Of a DNA stretch of 64,000 nt, positions 33,741 through 42,956 are shown piece after piece; positions within the stretch are counted from its first letter, which is position 1; the number at the start of each line of letters is the position of its first letter. The stretch is taken from the IMG/VR virus record IMGVR_UViG_3300009071_002060, positions 1-64,000 of that record; one strand, written 5' to 3'. The DNA comes from a virus. The position numbers and the translations under genes are program-made. A model generated the notes under the pieces. It was not told where the DNA came from and did not search any database. It was given only the letters and a program-made list of their open reading frames with translations.

Positions 33741-34477
33741 AAATATCAGAAATAGGTTTAACTACCTCAAAAGAAAAAGTTAATAAGGTAATTGAATCTC
33801 GCTTTGGAGCGAAGATCGATTATTCCTCTCTCACTGTTGAAAAAGCACAGTCTATTATAGAGGGGCTAACATCAAGTCTAGCTAAGTTTAATAACAGCCA
33901 CAATACTCATGTCGCTCACAAGAATCCTAAGTATGTAGAATGCTTTATGATTAAAGAAGGTTTGACTGCTTGGTTAAAAGAACATCACCAAAAAGATGAA
34001 GACGGTAATGTTATTCCACACAAGGAAGAAAAAGTTGTTCTTGAAAGCGAAACAGCCCAAGCAGAAGCAGTTCTAGCTGGTAGAGATATGGTTGATTCAG
34101 TGCAAGACATGATGGAAAAGATTGGCAGAATGCAAAACGAACAAATGCCAGCATTACTTGATTCAATACATGATCAGATAAGTGCAGAACAAGCAGAAGC
34201 ATTTAAAACAGCAGTTGATCCAGTACTAGCAGGATTAGAAGAACAATTACGTACTGGGCGTGAAACGTTGGATGGTGCGGCTCGTTCATTGGCAGGTGAA
34301 GAAGTTGCAGGCGCAATGGATATGCCAGCCGAAGAACCAGCAGTTGATCCCGAAGCACCAGCTGAAGAACCAGCCGCTGATGCAGATGCAAGTGCAGAAG
34401 TCCCAGCAGACGATTTTGAAGCAACTGATGCCGCCGCTGGCGGTGAAGAAGATGCCGGTAGAGAAGAAAGAGTCTAA
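33737..34477 (+). CDS. Possible prohead scaffold-like protein
   Basis: A 246-residue protein: residues 1-110 are basic and helical; a long acidic/Gln-rich coiled coil follows (residues 110-190), then a tail of almost only Ala, Glu, Asp and Pro (residues 195-246). The acidic disordered tail is like that of scaffolding or core proteins. The assignment is by composition; the stop overlaps the next start. Confidence 0.4.
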   Translation: MKISEIGLTTSKEKVNKVIESRFGAKIDYSSLTVEKAQSIIEGLTSSLAKFNNSHNTHVAHKNPKYVECFMIKEGLTAWLKEHHQKDEDGNVIPHKEEKVVLESETAQAEAVLAGRDMVDSVQDMMEKIGRMQNEQMPALLDSIHDQISAEQAEAFKTAVDPVLAGLEEQLRTGRETLDGAARSLAGEEVAGAMDMPAEEPAVDPEAPAEEPAADADASAEVPADDFEATDAAAGGEEDAGREERV

Positions 34478-34890
34478 TGCGTTTAAATGAATTTAATACA
34501 AGAGCACTAGATCCTGACGTATTAGAAGATGATGCTGACGATCAAGGACATACTAATTTAGTAACAGCTCTTGAATTCTTGCGTCATAGAAGTCGAGACA
34601 AGATGCTACAACCCAAAGTTCGTGTTGATAGCTTGATTGAAATGGTACGCAATACTGGTGCAACGACATTTAACCTAGAAAGTTTAACTAACGCTTTTAA
34701 GACTAATGGATCCGTTAAAGGATTGATTAAAGATATCAAAGACGACGAGCACGGTGTGAAGTATGTGTTCCTCAAAGATTTTAGTGACCTAGAAGTAGAT
34801 AATGAGACTGCTATAGCATATGGCACTAAGGATGATAACCCCGATAAAGTTGTGAAACAAATGGCTAATAGGGCTTTAAAAAATGATTAA
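34477..34890 (+). CDS. Protein of unknown function, structural region
   Basis: A 137-residue soluble protein with an acidic N-terminus (DPDVLEDDADDQ) and mixed fold. The MRLNEF start resembles the other Mxx-NE(I/F) proteins of this region. It overlaps the membrane gene at 34883 by 8 bases. Confidence 0.5.
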   Translation: MRLNEFNTRALDPDVLEDDADDQGHTNLVTALEFLRHRSRDKMLQPKVRVDSLIEMVRNTGATTFNLESLTNAFKTNGSVKGLIKDIKDDEHGVKYVFLKDFSDLEVDNETAIAYGTKDDNPDKVVKQMANRALKND

Positions 34891-35047
34891 TTGGATTAAA
34901 AACAGAGTAATGGAACGTACTTCATGGGACGGCGGCGCATTAATTGCAGTCGGACTAGTTGTGCTATTTCTTGGACCATTTGCAAAATGGGCGGCTTATG
35001 CGGCTATTGCTTATGGTGCTTGGACTATGTGGAAAAAAGAAGACTAA
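34883..35047 (+). CDS. Small two-helix membrane protein
   Basis: A 54-residue frame, ATG 34883 to TAA 35045-35047, overlapping the previous gene. An amphipathic start (MINWIKNRVMER) is followed by a hydrophobic helix (ALIAVGLVVLFLGP) and a second, Ala/Tyr-rich hydrophobic helix, ending KKED. It could be a holin-type or membrane-anchoring protein. Confidence 0.5.
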   Translation: MINWIKNRVMERTSWDGGALIAVGLVVLFLGPFAKWAAYAAIAYGAWTMWKKED

Positions 35048-35065
35048 TATCTTTCGCACATGGTT

Positions 35066-35100
35066 TATGGGGTTCCATCCCCGTACCGGCTAGAACCCGG
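35066..35100 (+). other. Two adjacent G/C-rich hairpins in a gene leader
   Basis: TATGGGG/CCCCGTA (35066-35072 and 35079-35085) and CCGG/CCGG (35086-35089 and 35097-35100) are stacked just ahead of the virion gene at 35129. Unusually G/C-rich for this genome; perhaps a leader that stabilises mRNA or pauses polymerase. Confidence 0.4.
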
Positions 35101-35128
35101 ATTGGACTACTATTATAGGAGAAAACAA

Positions 35129-35539
35129 ATGGGAAGACCACTAAATAAAAAGTTCTTTGGAACACCAACCCCAGCAGGAAATGAAATTAAAGTTCAGTTC
35201 CATAACGGAACAGGTTCTGTTGCTGGATGGATTATTAAACAGGTTGGAGCAAAACGCTTTAAAGTTACTGATGGTTCAGAAATTAAAGTCTGTTCATTGG
35301 TTGATAAAGCTTCAGCGGCTATTGCCGCAGGTGAAATGACTATCACTATCAATGATGGTGGTACGGCAAGACAAGTTACTAAGATTGCCGCTAAGAAAGT
35401 TACACTTGACACTGGTACAACAATTAACTGGGACTTTACAGGAACAGGTGATGTTGTCGAAATGGAAGAAGCTGGCGATGATGCTACTATTGACGCCATA
35501 GGCACAGACGAAGATGACTTCGAAGGTGATGACGTCTAA
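35129..35539 (+). CDS. Small virion protein, probably abundant
   Basis: A 136-residue beta-rich protein (MGRPLNKKFFG..., then many Thr/Val/Ile strands) with an acidic tail (EDDFEGDDV). It has a strong ribosome site (AGGAGA) and ends at a strong terminator (35566), as for the gene at 31759. A structural role is inferred from this setting. Confidence 0.55.
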   Translation: MGRPLNKKFFGTPTPAGNEIKVQFHNGTGSVAGWIIKQVGAKRFKVTDGSEIKVCSLVDKASAAIAAGEMTITINDGGTARQVTKIAAKKVTLDTGTTINWDFTGTGDVVEMEEAGDDATIDAIGTDEDDFEGDDV

Positions 35540-35565
35540 ATCTTTCACTAATTTATGTGAATTTA

Positions 35566-35595
35566 GAAAGGGGGTATTTGCCCCCTTTCTTTTTC
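35566..35595 (+). terminator. Rho-independent terminator
   Basis: GAAAGGGGG (35566-35574) pairs with CCCCCTTTC (35581-35589) across TATTTG, followed by a TTTTT run. A strong terminator after the virion gene at 35129. Confidence 0.92.
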
Positions 35596-35606
35596 CATAA
35601 TTTTAC

Positions 35607-35635
35607 TTGACAAATAAATATAAAGAAGGTATAAT
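35607..35635 (+). promoter_or_regulatory. Consensus sigma70 promoter (predicted leaderless)
   Basis: Perfect TTGACA (35607-35612), 17-base spacer and perfect TATAAT (35630-35635). The ATG of the Fe-S carrier gene is at 35641, five bases beyond, so the mRNA would start at or beside the initiation codon. Confidence 0.85.
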
Positions 35636-35640
35636 ACATT

Positions 35641-35964
35641 ATGATTACAGTTTCCGATAAAGCCGCTGAGAAGATTCTAGAACTAGGAGTAAAAGCACTC
35701 TTAGTTAAAGTAAAACCAAGTGGCTGTAATGGTTACAGTTATATCATAGAAGAACATACACCACAAGATGATGAAGTTTATTATACCGATAAGAATGTTA
35801 AAATTCGAATCGCAGAAGGTAGTGAACCATTCTTATATGGCACTATGGTAGATTACATTACTAGTTCAGATGGCTTTACAACTAAGTTTGATATTGTAAG
35901 CTCACTTGAGTCTGGACGTTGTGGTTGCGGAGAAAGTTTTAACATTGATAATTCAAAAATATAA
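35641..35964 (+). CDS. A-type Fe-S cluster carrier (IscA/HesB/ErpA family)
   Basis: A 107-residue protein with the three ligand cysteines of the family: one in SGCNGYSY (near 29) and two in CGCGES near the C-terminus. Length is typical. It binds and hands on Fe-S clusters. In this phage it could help load the two radical SAM proteins, or protect host iron-sulfur supply. It overlaps the nuclease gene by 20 bases. Confidence 0.85.
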   Translation: MITVSDKAAEKILELGVKALLVKVKPSGCNGYSYIIEEHTPQDDEVYYTDKNVKIRIAEGSEPFLYGTMVDYITSSDGFTTKFDIVSSLESGRCGCGESFNIDNSKI

Positions 35965-36673
35965 TTACACTGATTGCGGTAGAGAAAACATTAACGGCAA
36001 ACGCCATTACTGTCTGCCCGACGGATCAAAAGCACCTAGTGTTACCACAGTACTAGATCTCACTAAACCTGAAGAAAAGAAAAAAGCATTAATGCAATGG
36101 CGCAAACGTGTGGGCGAACAACGAGCACAACAAATTGTTACTGAAGCCGCAAACCGCGGAACTTCAATGCACAAATACCTTGAAGAGTATTGTATTGACG
36201 GTAAACTTAGAGATATGCCATCTAATCCATTTCATAAACCACCGTATCGCATGGCTGAAGTTATTGTTCGTGAAGGTATGTCAAAAGTAGATGAAATATG
36301 GGGTACTGAGGTTCCTCTTTATTTTCCTGGTGTATATGCAGGAACAACAGACTTAGTTGGTATGTTTAATAATACTCCAGCAATTATGGATTTTAAACAA
36401 ACTAACAAGCCTAAGAAAGAAGAATGGATTGAAGATTATAAATTGCAAATGGCCGCATATGCATTGGCACACAACGAAGTACACGGAACGGAAATTAATC
36501 GTGGTGTTGTATTGATGTGTGTTAAACCTGAAGTAAATGAACAAGGCCAAGTAACAAAAGAACCACAATATCAGCAGTTCCTAGTTGAAGGAGACGAATT
36601 TACACACTGGAAGAACCAATGGTGGAAGCGTCTTGAGCAATATTACACAAAAATCTCCAACGGTGAAATATAA
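35945..36673 (+). CDS. PD-(D/E)XK family nuclease
   Basis: About 242 residues from a possible TTG start at 35945 (no in-frame ATG nearby). The sequence has GTTDLVG (Asp) and IMDFKQTNK (Asp-x-Lys), the core of the PD-(D/E)XK nuclease fold, plus a downstream QMAAYALAH helix typical of RecB/Cas4-like and MGME1-like exonucleases. It probably degrades or processes DNA during recombination or host DNA breakdown. The start is uncertain. Confidence 0.72.
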   Translation: MIIQKYNYTDCGRENINGKRHYCLPDGSKAPSVTTVLDLTKPEEKKKALMQWRKRVGEQRAQQIVTEAANRGTSMHKYLEEYCIDGKLRDMPSNPFHKPPYRMAEVIVREGMSKVDEIWGTEVPLYFPGVYAGTTDLVGMFNNTPAIMDFKQTNKPKKEEWIEDYKLQMAAYALAHNEVHGTEINRGVVLMCVKPEVNEQGQVTKEPQYQQFLVEGDEFTHWKNQWWKRLEQYYTKISNGEI

Positions 36674-36680
36674 AAGAACA

Positions 36681-36686
36681 TAAATA
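36681..36686 (+). promoter_or_regulatory. Late promoter box
   Basis: TAAATA in CATAAATAGTTT, 32 bases before the tail gene at 36719. Confidence 0.5.
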
Positions 36687-36718
36687 GTTTATATTAAGAG
36701 AACTGTTGAGGAACACAA

Positions 36719-38083
36719 ATGGCTGTTATACAAATTTCAAGAATCCAAGTCAGACGTGGATTGCATGACAACTTACCTAGTTTAGCTAGTGCTGAAATGG
36801 GTTGGAGTTTAGACACACGTAGACTTTTCATTGGCAACGGAACGGCAACTGAAGGTGCTCCCGTTATTGGTCGTACTGAGGTTTTAACTGAGCATAGTGA
36901 TATTCTTGCACTTGTAGATATTTTTAGTTTTAAAGCACTACCTGCAGGATTCGTTGCTAACACAGGACCAAACAATACAGAATTTACACGAAGTCTACAA
37001 GAAAAACTTGATGACTTTGTAAATGTACGTGACTTTGGTGCAAAAGGTGACGGCGTCACAGATGATACCGCTTCTATTACAAGAGCATTAATTAATACTT
37101 TTGGTTATACAAGTACCTACCCTGGTATTAGTACTAGACGAACAATTTATTTCCCAAGTGGAAAGTATCTAGTCTCTGCCGCAATTAACGTTCCTCCATT
37201 TATTAACATTGTTGGTGACACTGCTGATAGCACACTAATATTTACAGAAACTTCAAGTACTATTGCAACAGTTTTCCAACTAGTAGACAATAACTCAAAC
37301 CTTGCAAGTTCATTTGGTGATGCTCTTGGAACTATTACCACACGTGGAAGAGATTATACTTTTAGGAATATTGGAATACAACATGCAGGTGCCGCAATTA
37401 GTCCTTGTGTATTAATTGCTGGTGGTGAAAAGATCCTATTTGATAATTGTAAATTCTTAGGACCAGCCGCTAGTACAGTCGATCCTGCAACTACTCACTC
37501 AGCAATATTTGTTCAGAACAATACAAACAACGCTGGATTTAAAGCAAACAATATTAAAGTTATTAATTGTGAATTTGAAAATCATGGGTATGGTATTGAA
37601 ACACTCAGTACTGTTGACAACTTGGTTGTATCAGGAACCAAGTTTAAAAATGTTTGGTTAGGAACAGTACTAAGTGCAGACACTACAAACTACACATTAG
37701 AAAACAATTCATCAGAAAGTGTTGATGGCGAAACAGCCGCATCACAAACATTTATCGAATCCCGTGGCGCAAAGAAAACAAGCTCTACCTTAACTAAAAC
37801 GATTGCACAGAATACAACTGGCACGTTTACTGAGGTTGATTTTCTTGATGATTACAATCATATTACAATAGAATATGTATGCACAGTTGGAACTAATAAG
37901 AAAATTGGAAAGTTTAGAGCAGTGGGCACAGGCTCTGCTTATAATTTTGAAGATGATTTTATTTCAACAGCTGATCTAAATGTAGAATTTGAGGTCAATA
38001 CTACAACTGGAGTAATTACATATAATACAACAGGTGCAACAGGGGATGCCACTCTCACTTATTCAATTGAGTTTCATGCATAA
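36719..38083 (+). CDS. Tail fibre/tailspike-type protein with pectate-lyase-like beta helix
   Basis: A 454-residue protein. The N-terminus (ISRIQVRRGLHDNLP, then AEMGWSLDTRRLFIGNG) is the phage fibre-attachment type with Gly/Asp loops. VRDFGAKGDGVTDD (about residues 103-116) is the start of the pectate-lyase-like right-handed beta helix. The C-terminal third is a separate beta region. It would bind or cleave a host surface glycan; catalytic residues cannot be assigned. Confidence 0.7.
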   Translation: MAVIQISRIQVRRGLHDNLPSLASAEMGWSLDTRRLFIGNGTATEGAPVIGRTEVLTEHSDILALVDIFSFKALPAGFVANTGPNNTEFTRSLQEKLDDFVNVRDFGAKGDGVTDDTASITRALINTFGYTSTYPGISTRRTIYFPSGKYLVSAAINVPPFINIVGDTADSTLIFTETSSTIATVFQLVDNNSNLASSFGDALGTITTRGRDYTFRNIGIQHAGAAISPCVLIAGGEKILFDNCKFLGPAASTVDPATTHSAIFVQNNTNNAGFKANNIKVINCEFENHGYGIETLSTVDNLVVSGTKFKNVWLGTVLSADTTNYTLENNSSESVDGETAASQTFIESRGAKKTSSTLTKTIAQNTTGTFTEVDFLDDYNHITIEYVCTVGTNKKIGKFRAVGTGSAYNFEDDFISTADLNVEFEVNTTTGVITYNTTGATGDATLTYSIEFHA

Positions 38084-38104
38084 TTAAATCCTCATTGCTC
38101 ATAG

Positions 38105-38110
38105 TATAAT
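38105..38110 (+). promoter_or_regulatory. Possible -10 element ahead of 38122
   Basis: Perfect TATAAT lies 11 bases before ATG 38122, but no good -35 is seen 17 bases upstream (AATTAA). The match is therefore weak, although CTCATTGCTCATAGTATAATGAG also makes a small inverted repeat. Confidence 0.3.
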
Positions 38111-38121
38111 GAGTATAGACA

Positions 38122-38568
38122 ATGTGGAAGCTACGTGACCCAAATCAACGTTTGTTGAACTGGAAACAATTTAGAAAAAGATTAAACGGACTCGATCTTG
38201 AGACGGCGCTTCAGGAAACTGTTGACTATTGGTGCTCACCGCCGTGGGCACCTTTTTACTTAGACGAAGAGGATCCAAACTCATGGCCGGCACCATGGGA
38301 TCTAATTGTTGACAATTATTTTTGTGATATTGCAAAAGCATTAGGCATGGTATATACAATTTACTTAACTGATCACCAGCCTGATATAAAATTAAATATC
38401 TACCGAGAGCCGGATACGGGCTGTAATCTAGCATTGGTGGTTATCAACAGGAAATATGTTCTTAATATGAATTCTGGACAAGTATTAAATAGACAATACA
38501 TAGAAGATAGTTTACAATTAAGATACACGTACAACGTCAAAGAACTAAATCTAGAAAAGTATATATAG
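38122..38568 (+). CDS. Conserved-looking protein of unknown function
   Basis: A 148-residue, Trp- and Pro-rich soluble protein (YWCSPPWAPFYLDEEDPNS, then WPAPWDLI) of a kind seen in marine T4-like phages in my memory. No domain recognised. It precedes nrdA by 8 bases and may be co-transcribed with it. Confidence 0.5.
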   Translation: MWKLRDPNQRLLNWKQFRKRLNGLDLETALQETVDYWCSPPWAPFYLDEEDPNSWPAPWDLIVDNYFCDIAKALGMVYTIYLTDHQPDIKLNIYREPDTGCNLALVVINRKYVLNMNSGQVLNRQYIEDSLQLRYTYNVKELNLEKYI

Positions 38569-38576
38569 GAGATTCA

Positions 38577-40898
38577 ATGAGCCAAATTCAAGTAACAAAA
38601 AGAGATAACAGGAAAGAATCTCTTGATTTAGAAAAATTACACAAGGTTGTTTTCTGGGCAACTGAAAATATTAACGGTGTTAGTGCCAGTCAAGTTGAAA
38701 TTAAAAGCCATATTTCATTTTATAACGGAATTTCTACATATGAAATACAGGAAACTCTTATTAAGAGTGCCGCTGATTTAATTAGCGAAGACACGCCAAA
38801 CTACCAATGGGTGGCAGGGCGACTTTTAGCATATCATATTCACAAGCAAGTCTTTGGAGCATTTGGTTCACCTGATTCATTATTAGATGTAGTAAAACGA
38901 AATGTTAAATCTGGCTTTTATACAGAAGAATTATTAGAAAAATATACAGAAGAAGAGTTCAATCAAATGAACTCTTTTTTAGATCATACTAAAGATGAAT
39001 CCTTTACGTATACAGCCATGGAACAATGGCGCGGCAAGTATCTAGTACAAAATCGTGTAACAAACGAAATATTTGAAACTCCACAAATAGCATATATAAT
39101 GATAGCCGCAACATTGTTTGCTGAGTACCCACAAGAAACACGTATGAAATGGGTAAAGGATTATTATGAAGCTATCAGCAATTTTGATATTAGTTTACCC
39201 ACTCCTGTTATGGCTGGTGTTCGAACACCGCAAAAACAGTTTTCGTCATGTGTCCTTATTGAGACCGACGATAGTCTTGATAGCATCAACGCCACTACTA
39301 GTAGTATAGTTAAGTATGTCAGTCAAAAAGCTGGTATTGGCGTTGGTGCTGGACGTATTCGTGCATTAGGCAGTCCTATTCGCAATGGTGATGCATACCA
39401 CACTGGTGTTATCCCGTTTTATAAAATGTTTCAAAGTGCAACTCGTTCTTGTTCACAAGGTGGTGTACGCAACGGTGCCGCAACATTGTATTACCCAATT
39501 TGGCACTATGAAGTCGAAGACCTACTTGTTTTAAAGAATAATAAAGGCACAGAGGATAATAGAGTACGCCACATGGATTATGGGGTTCAATTCAACAAAT
39601 TAATGTACGAAAGACTCATCTCTGGTGGTAATATTACATTGTTTTCACCCCATGACGTGCCTGAATTATACGAGGCGTTCTATAATAACCAAGACAGATT
39701 TACTGAGCTATACGAAATAGCAGAACGTAATACACGCCTTCGTAAAAAGACTATGCGAGCAAGTGAGTTGTTTGGATCGTTTATGGAAGAACGTAAAATC
39801 ACTGGACGTATCTACTTGCAGAATGTAGATCATGCAAACACACATAGCCCATTTAAAGAAGAAATTGCACCTATTAAAATGAGCAACTTATGTTGTGAAA
39901 TTGATTTACCAACAGTGCCATTAAAAGATGTAAACGACGAACTGGGTCGTATTGCATTATGCACATTATCAGCAATTAACTTTGGTAATATATCAAAGCC
40001 TGAGGACTTTGAAAAAATGTGTACGTTAGCAGTACGTGGTTTAGATGCACTATTAACATATCAGAACTATCCTATTAAAGCCGCAGAATTAGCAACTAGA
40101 GAATATAGGCCACTTGGTATTGGTATTATTAACCTAGCATACTTTTTAGCACGCCAAGGACTTTCTTATAGCGATCCAAGTGCTCTTCCCGTTATTGATG
40201 AATACATGGAAGCCTGGAGTTATTATCTTATTAAGGCTAGTGCTGATCTCGCCGTTGAGCATGGTCCATGTGAAGGTTGGAAAAATCTAAAGAGTGCTGA
40301 TGGTATTCTGCCAATTGACACATACAAAAAAGAAGTTGATGAACTAGTAGCTCACAAAGAACGTATGCCTTGGAAGAGTCTGCGTAAACAAATACAAGAA
40401 ACTGGACAACGTAATGCTACATTGATGGCTATCATGCCTGCAGAAACATCAGCACAAATTAGTAATGCTACAAATGGTATTGAACCTCCTCGTGCATTGG
40501 TAAGTGTTAAGCAAAGCAAACATGGAGCATTAAGGCAGGTTGTGCCAGGTTATTGGAAGTTAAGGACTAAGTACGAACTACTATGGGATCAGACTAGTCC
40601 ACAAGGTTATTTAAAAATTTGTGCAGTTATGCAGAAGTATATTGATCAGGGAATGAGTGTAAATACAAGTTACAACCCACAGCATTACGAAGACGAAAAG
40701 ATTCCGATGAGTACAATGCTTGGTGATATACTGCTTAGTTACAAGTACGGTATTAAGCAACTATACTATTTTAATACATACGATGGCCAAGGCGAAATTG
40801 ATATTAATAGTATGGTAGGACAGATCAAAGAACAAGATCTTAAACAAGTAGAACTAGAACCAATCATTGAAGAAGATTGCGATAGTTGCGTAATTTAG
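38577..40898 (+). CDS. nrdA: Ribonucleotide reductase class Ia, large subunit
   Basis: A 773-residue NrdA. It has an N-terminal ATP cone, the catalytic Cys in QFSSCVLI, the Asn-Cys-Glu site in MSNLCCEIDLP, the second redox Cys in LCTLSAINFG, the Tyr pair in KQLYYFNTYDG and the C-terminal CDSCVI that exchanges with glutaredoxin. It reduces NDPs to dNDPs with NrdB as radical source. It is followed by nrdB after 16 bases and glutaredoxin after that. Ribosome site AGGAGA. Confidence 0.93.
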   Translation: MSQIQVTKRDNRKESLDLEKLHKVVFWATENINGVSASQVEIKSHISFYNGISTYEIQETLIKSAADLISEDTPNYQWVAGRLLAYHIHKQVFGAFGSPDSLLDVVKRNVKSGFYTEELLEKYTEEEFNQMNSFLDHTKDESFTYTAMEQWRGKYLVQNRVTNEIFETPQIAYIMIAATLFAEYPQETRMKWVKDYYEAISNFDISLPTPVMAGVRTPQKQFSSCVLIETDDSLDSINATTSSIVKYVSQKAGIGVGAGRIRALGSPIRNGDAYHTGVIPFYKMFQSATRSCSQGGVRNGAATLYYPIWHYEVEDLLVLKNNKGTEDNRVRHMDYGVQFNKLMYERLISGGNITLFSPHDVPELYEAFYNNQDRFTELYEIAERNTRLRKKTMRASELFGSFMEERKITGRIYLQNVDHANTHSPFKEEIAPIKMSNLCCEIDLPTVPLKDVNDELGRIALCTLSAINFGNISKPEDFEKMCTLAVRGLDALLTYQNYPIKAAELATREYRPLGIGIINLAYFLARQGLSYSDPSALPVIDEYMEAWSYYLIKASADLAVEHGPCEGWKNLKSADGILPIDTYKKEVDELVAHKERMPWKSLRKQIQETGQRNATLMAIMPAETSAQISNATNGIEPPRALVSVKQSKHGALRQVVPGYWKLRTKYELLWDQTSPQGYLKICAVMQKYIDQGMSVNTSYNPQHYEDEKIPMSTMLGDILLSYKYGIKQLYYFNTYDGQGEIDINSMVGQIKEQDLKQVELEPIIEEDCDSCVI

Positions 40899-40914
40899 AT
40901 AAGAAAGTAAAAAA

Positions 40915-42039
40915 ATGTCAGTATTTAATTCTAAAAAAATTGACCAAACAAAGTGTTTGGCATTCCTGGATAAATCAGGTGGAGCCAGCATTCAACGTTA
41001 TGACCAGTTAAAGTATAAGCAATTTGATAAACTAACTGAAAAGCAGTTGGGTTTTTTTTGGAGACCTGAAGAAGTAGATATTGGTCGTGACAGTAAAGAC
41101 TTTAAAGAGTTAACCGATCACGAAAGACATATTTTTACTAGTAATCTTAAAAGACAAATCTTGCTAGATTCAGTACAAGGTCGCAGTCCTAACTTAGCAT
41201 TACTTCCAATTGTTACTATTCCAGAACTTGAAACATTTATTGAAACATGGGCATTCAATGAAACTATTCATAGTAGAAGTTATACACATATTATTAGAAA
41301 CGTATATTCTAATCCTAGCGAAGTTTTTGATTCAATGTTGGATATTCAGGAAATTGTTGATTGTGCAACTGACATCAGTACCAATTATGATTCTCTTATT
41401 GAAAGTGTAAATCTTTACAATTTGTTTGGTGTAGGCACACATACACTTAACGGAAAGAAAGTTACTGTTGATTTGTATGATATCAAAAAGAAACTATTTT
41501 TAGCTATTACAAGTATTAACGCATTAGAAGGTTTGCGTTTCTATGTGAGTTTTGCATGTAGTTGGGCATTTGCCGAACTTAAGAAGATGGAAGGCAATGC
41601 AAAAATTATCAAGTTTATTGCACGTGATGAAAATGTACATCTTGCCGCTACACAAACATTACTTAAACTACTTCCGCAAGACGACAAAGATTTTATTAAA
41701 ATACGTAAAGAAACAGAAGAAGATTGTAAAGCCATTTATTTTTCCGCCGCTCAGCAAGAAAAAGAATGGGCAAAGTATTTGTTTTCAGGCGGGTCAATGA
41801 TTGGTTTAAACGAAGTATTATTAGGCCAATATGTTGATTGGTTACTATGCAAACGTATGACAGCAGTTGGACTTGATTGTGGCTTTAAGCCAGGTAGTAA
41901 TCCGTTACCATGGACGCAGAAATGGATTGCAGGTGGTAATGTACAAGTTGCTCCCCAAGAAACAGAAATTTCCAGTTATATCGTCGGCGGTACTAAACAA
42001 GATATAACAGATAACACATTTAGCGGAATTACATTATAA
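40915..42039 (+). CDS. nrdB: Ribonucleotide reductase class Ia, radical-bearing small subunit
   Basis: A 374-residue NrdB. All iron ligands and the radical Tyr are in place: LLDSVQG (Asp), AFNETIHSRSY (Glu, His and the radical Tyr), ALEGLRFY (Glu) and ARDENVH (Glu, His). The FFWRPEEVD start motif is intact. It is the radical generator of NrdA. Confidence 0.93.
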   Translation: MSVFNSKKIDQTKCLAFLDKSGGASIQRYDQLKYKQFDKLTEKQLGFFWRPEEVDIGRDSKDFKELTDHERHIFTSNLKRQILLDSVQGRSPNLALLPIVTIPELETFIETWAFNETIHSRSYTHIIRNVYSNPSEVFDSMLDIQEIVDCATDISTNYDSLIESVNLYNLFGVGTHTLNGKKVTVDLYDIKKKLFLAITSINALEGLRFYVSFACSWAFAELKKMEGNAKIIKFIARDENVHLAATQTLLKLLPQDDKDFIKIRKETEEDCKAIYFSAAQQEKEWAKYLFSGGSMIGLNEVLLGQYVDWLLCKRMTAVGLDCGFKPGSNPLPWTQKWIAGGNVQVAPQETEISSYIVGGTKQDITDNTFSGITL

Positions 42040-42045
42040 TAAATA
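42040..42045 (+). promoter_or_regulatory. Late promoter box
   Basis: TAAATA in TATAATAAATAATG, immediately after the nrdB stop and 24 bases before glutaredoxin. A TATAAT overlaps it, so a host-type -10 is also possible. Confidence 0.4.
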
Positions 42046-42069
42046 ATGTAAGCTAAAGGAAATGGAATA

Positions 42070-42315
42070 ATGATCAAAGTTTACACAAAACCTTTGTGCC
42101 CATATTGCGATATGGCAAAGGATTATCTACAAACACAAGCAGTTATATTTGAAGAAATTAATGTTATGGAGGATAGTGATGCCCTTTCTTTTATTAAAGG
42201 TAAGGGACATCGTACAGTACCACAAATTTACAACGAAGATGAACTGTTGGTTGAAGGTGGATACACTGGACTTGTTAAATTAGGCAGAGAGGGCTTATTA
42301 GAGGCAATTGGATAA
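42070..42315 (+). CDS. Glutaredoxin
   Basis: An 81-residue glutaredoxin with CPYC (residues 11-14), the cis-Pro loop TVPQIY (around 54) and a GGYTGL glutathione-binding motif. It recycles the NrdA C-terminal cysteines. The neighbouring gene starts at its stop codon. Confidence 0.88.
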   Translation: MIKVYTKPLCPYCDMAKDYLQTQAVIFEEINVMEDSDALSFIKGKGHRTVPQIYNEDELLVEGGYTGLVKLGREGLLEAIG

Positions 42316-42632
42316 TGACCGCCTACGAGTCCATAGAGACAAAAACGTATAAAATAATGACTTCGTTAAAAGAAGGTGTACATCTTAAGTCTAGTAAAGA
42401 GAGAAAAGAAGAGTTAGCAGAATTAGGATTTAATGTAGAGGTTGATATGCGTATAGGTATGCTGTATACACTCGAGTGTGAATCGAATAAAGTTGAGGCT
42501 ATAGCAAAAGCATTAATAAGTCCAACAATGGAAGACTACTTTATTACTGAAGTTAAAAAAGAGTTTGATACACTAGAAGAAGTTGCGTATGTTAATGTTG
42601 ATAAGCAGTATAAGATAGAGATGATAAAATGA
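42315..42632 (+). CDS. Protein of unknown function
   Basis: A 105-residue soluble protein, starting at the glutaredoxin stop and overlapping the PAAR gene by 4 bases. Mixed alpha/beta; no motif recognised. Confidence 0.52.
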   Translation: MTAYESIETKTYKIMTSLKEGVHLKSSKERKEELAELGFNVEVDMRIGMLYTLECESNKVEAIAKALISPTMEDYFITEVKKEFDTLEEVAYVNVDKQYKIEMIK

Positions 42633-42919
42633 CCGCAGTACATAGAGATACTGACGCAAGAGTTTGTGGGGCCGCTACTACCGTTGTTGGAAATAGGACT
42701 GTTAAAGTTAATGGTCTTCTTGCTAGTGTCAATGATGACCCAAATAGTCATGGCGGCGGAGCCATTAGTGCAAGTACTGCTAGAGTATTTGTTGAAGGTA
42801 AGATGCTAGTTGAAGTTGGAGATGCCGCCGCACCAGATGGATTATGCCCACCAGTTGGTGGCGCTCATTGTGCTCCAGCAACAGCCAGCGGAAGCCCAGA
42901 CGTCGTTGTCGGATCATAA
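42629..42919 (+). CDS. PAAR-motif spike-tip protein
   Basis: A 96-residue Gly/Ala/Val-rich protein with many short beta turns; VHRDTDARVCGAATTVVGNRT near the start and VGDAAAPDGLC and GGAHCAPA near the end fit the PAAR repeat fold (pointed tip on the VgrG/gp27-gp5 spike, zinc-bound). The C/H residues could bind metal. It caps the baseplate spike for membrane piercing. Confidence 0.75.
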   Translation: MTAVHRDTDARVCGAATTVVGNRTVKVNGLLASVNDDPNSHGGGAISASTARVFVEGKMLVEVGDAAAPDGLCPPVGGAHCAPATASGSPDVVVGS

Positions 42920-42945
42920 TAATAACCCAACATTTAAGTAAGCGG

Positions 42946-42951
42946 TAAATA
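42946..42951 (+). promoter_or_regulatory. Late promoter box (predicted leaderless)
   Basis: TAAATA in GCGGTAAATAGTAGTATG. Only five bases separate the box from ATG 42957, so late transcription should start at or beside the initiation codon. Confidence 0.5.
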
Positions 42952-42956
42952 GTAGT

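Noticed and set aside
40915-42039. Possible loss of the radical Tyr in NrdB, since SNLKRQILLDS has Arg where E. coli has Tyr
   Set aside because: That Tyr is not the radical site; the true radical Tyr is in HSRSYTH and is present.
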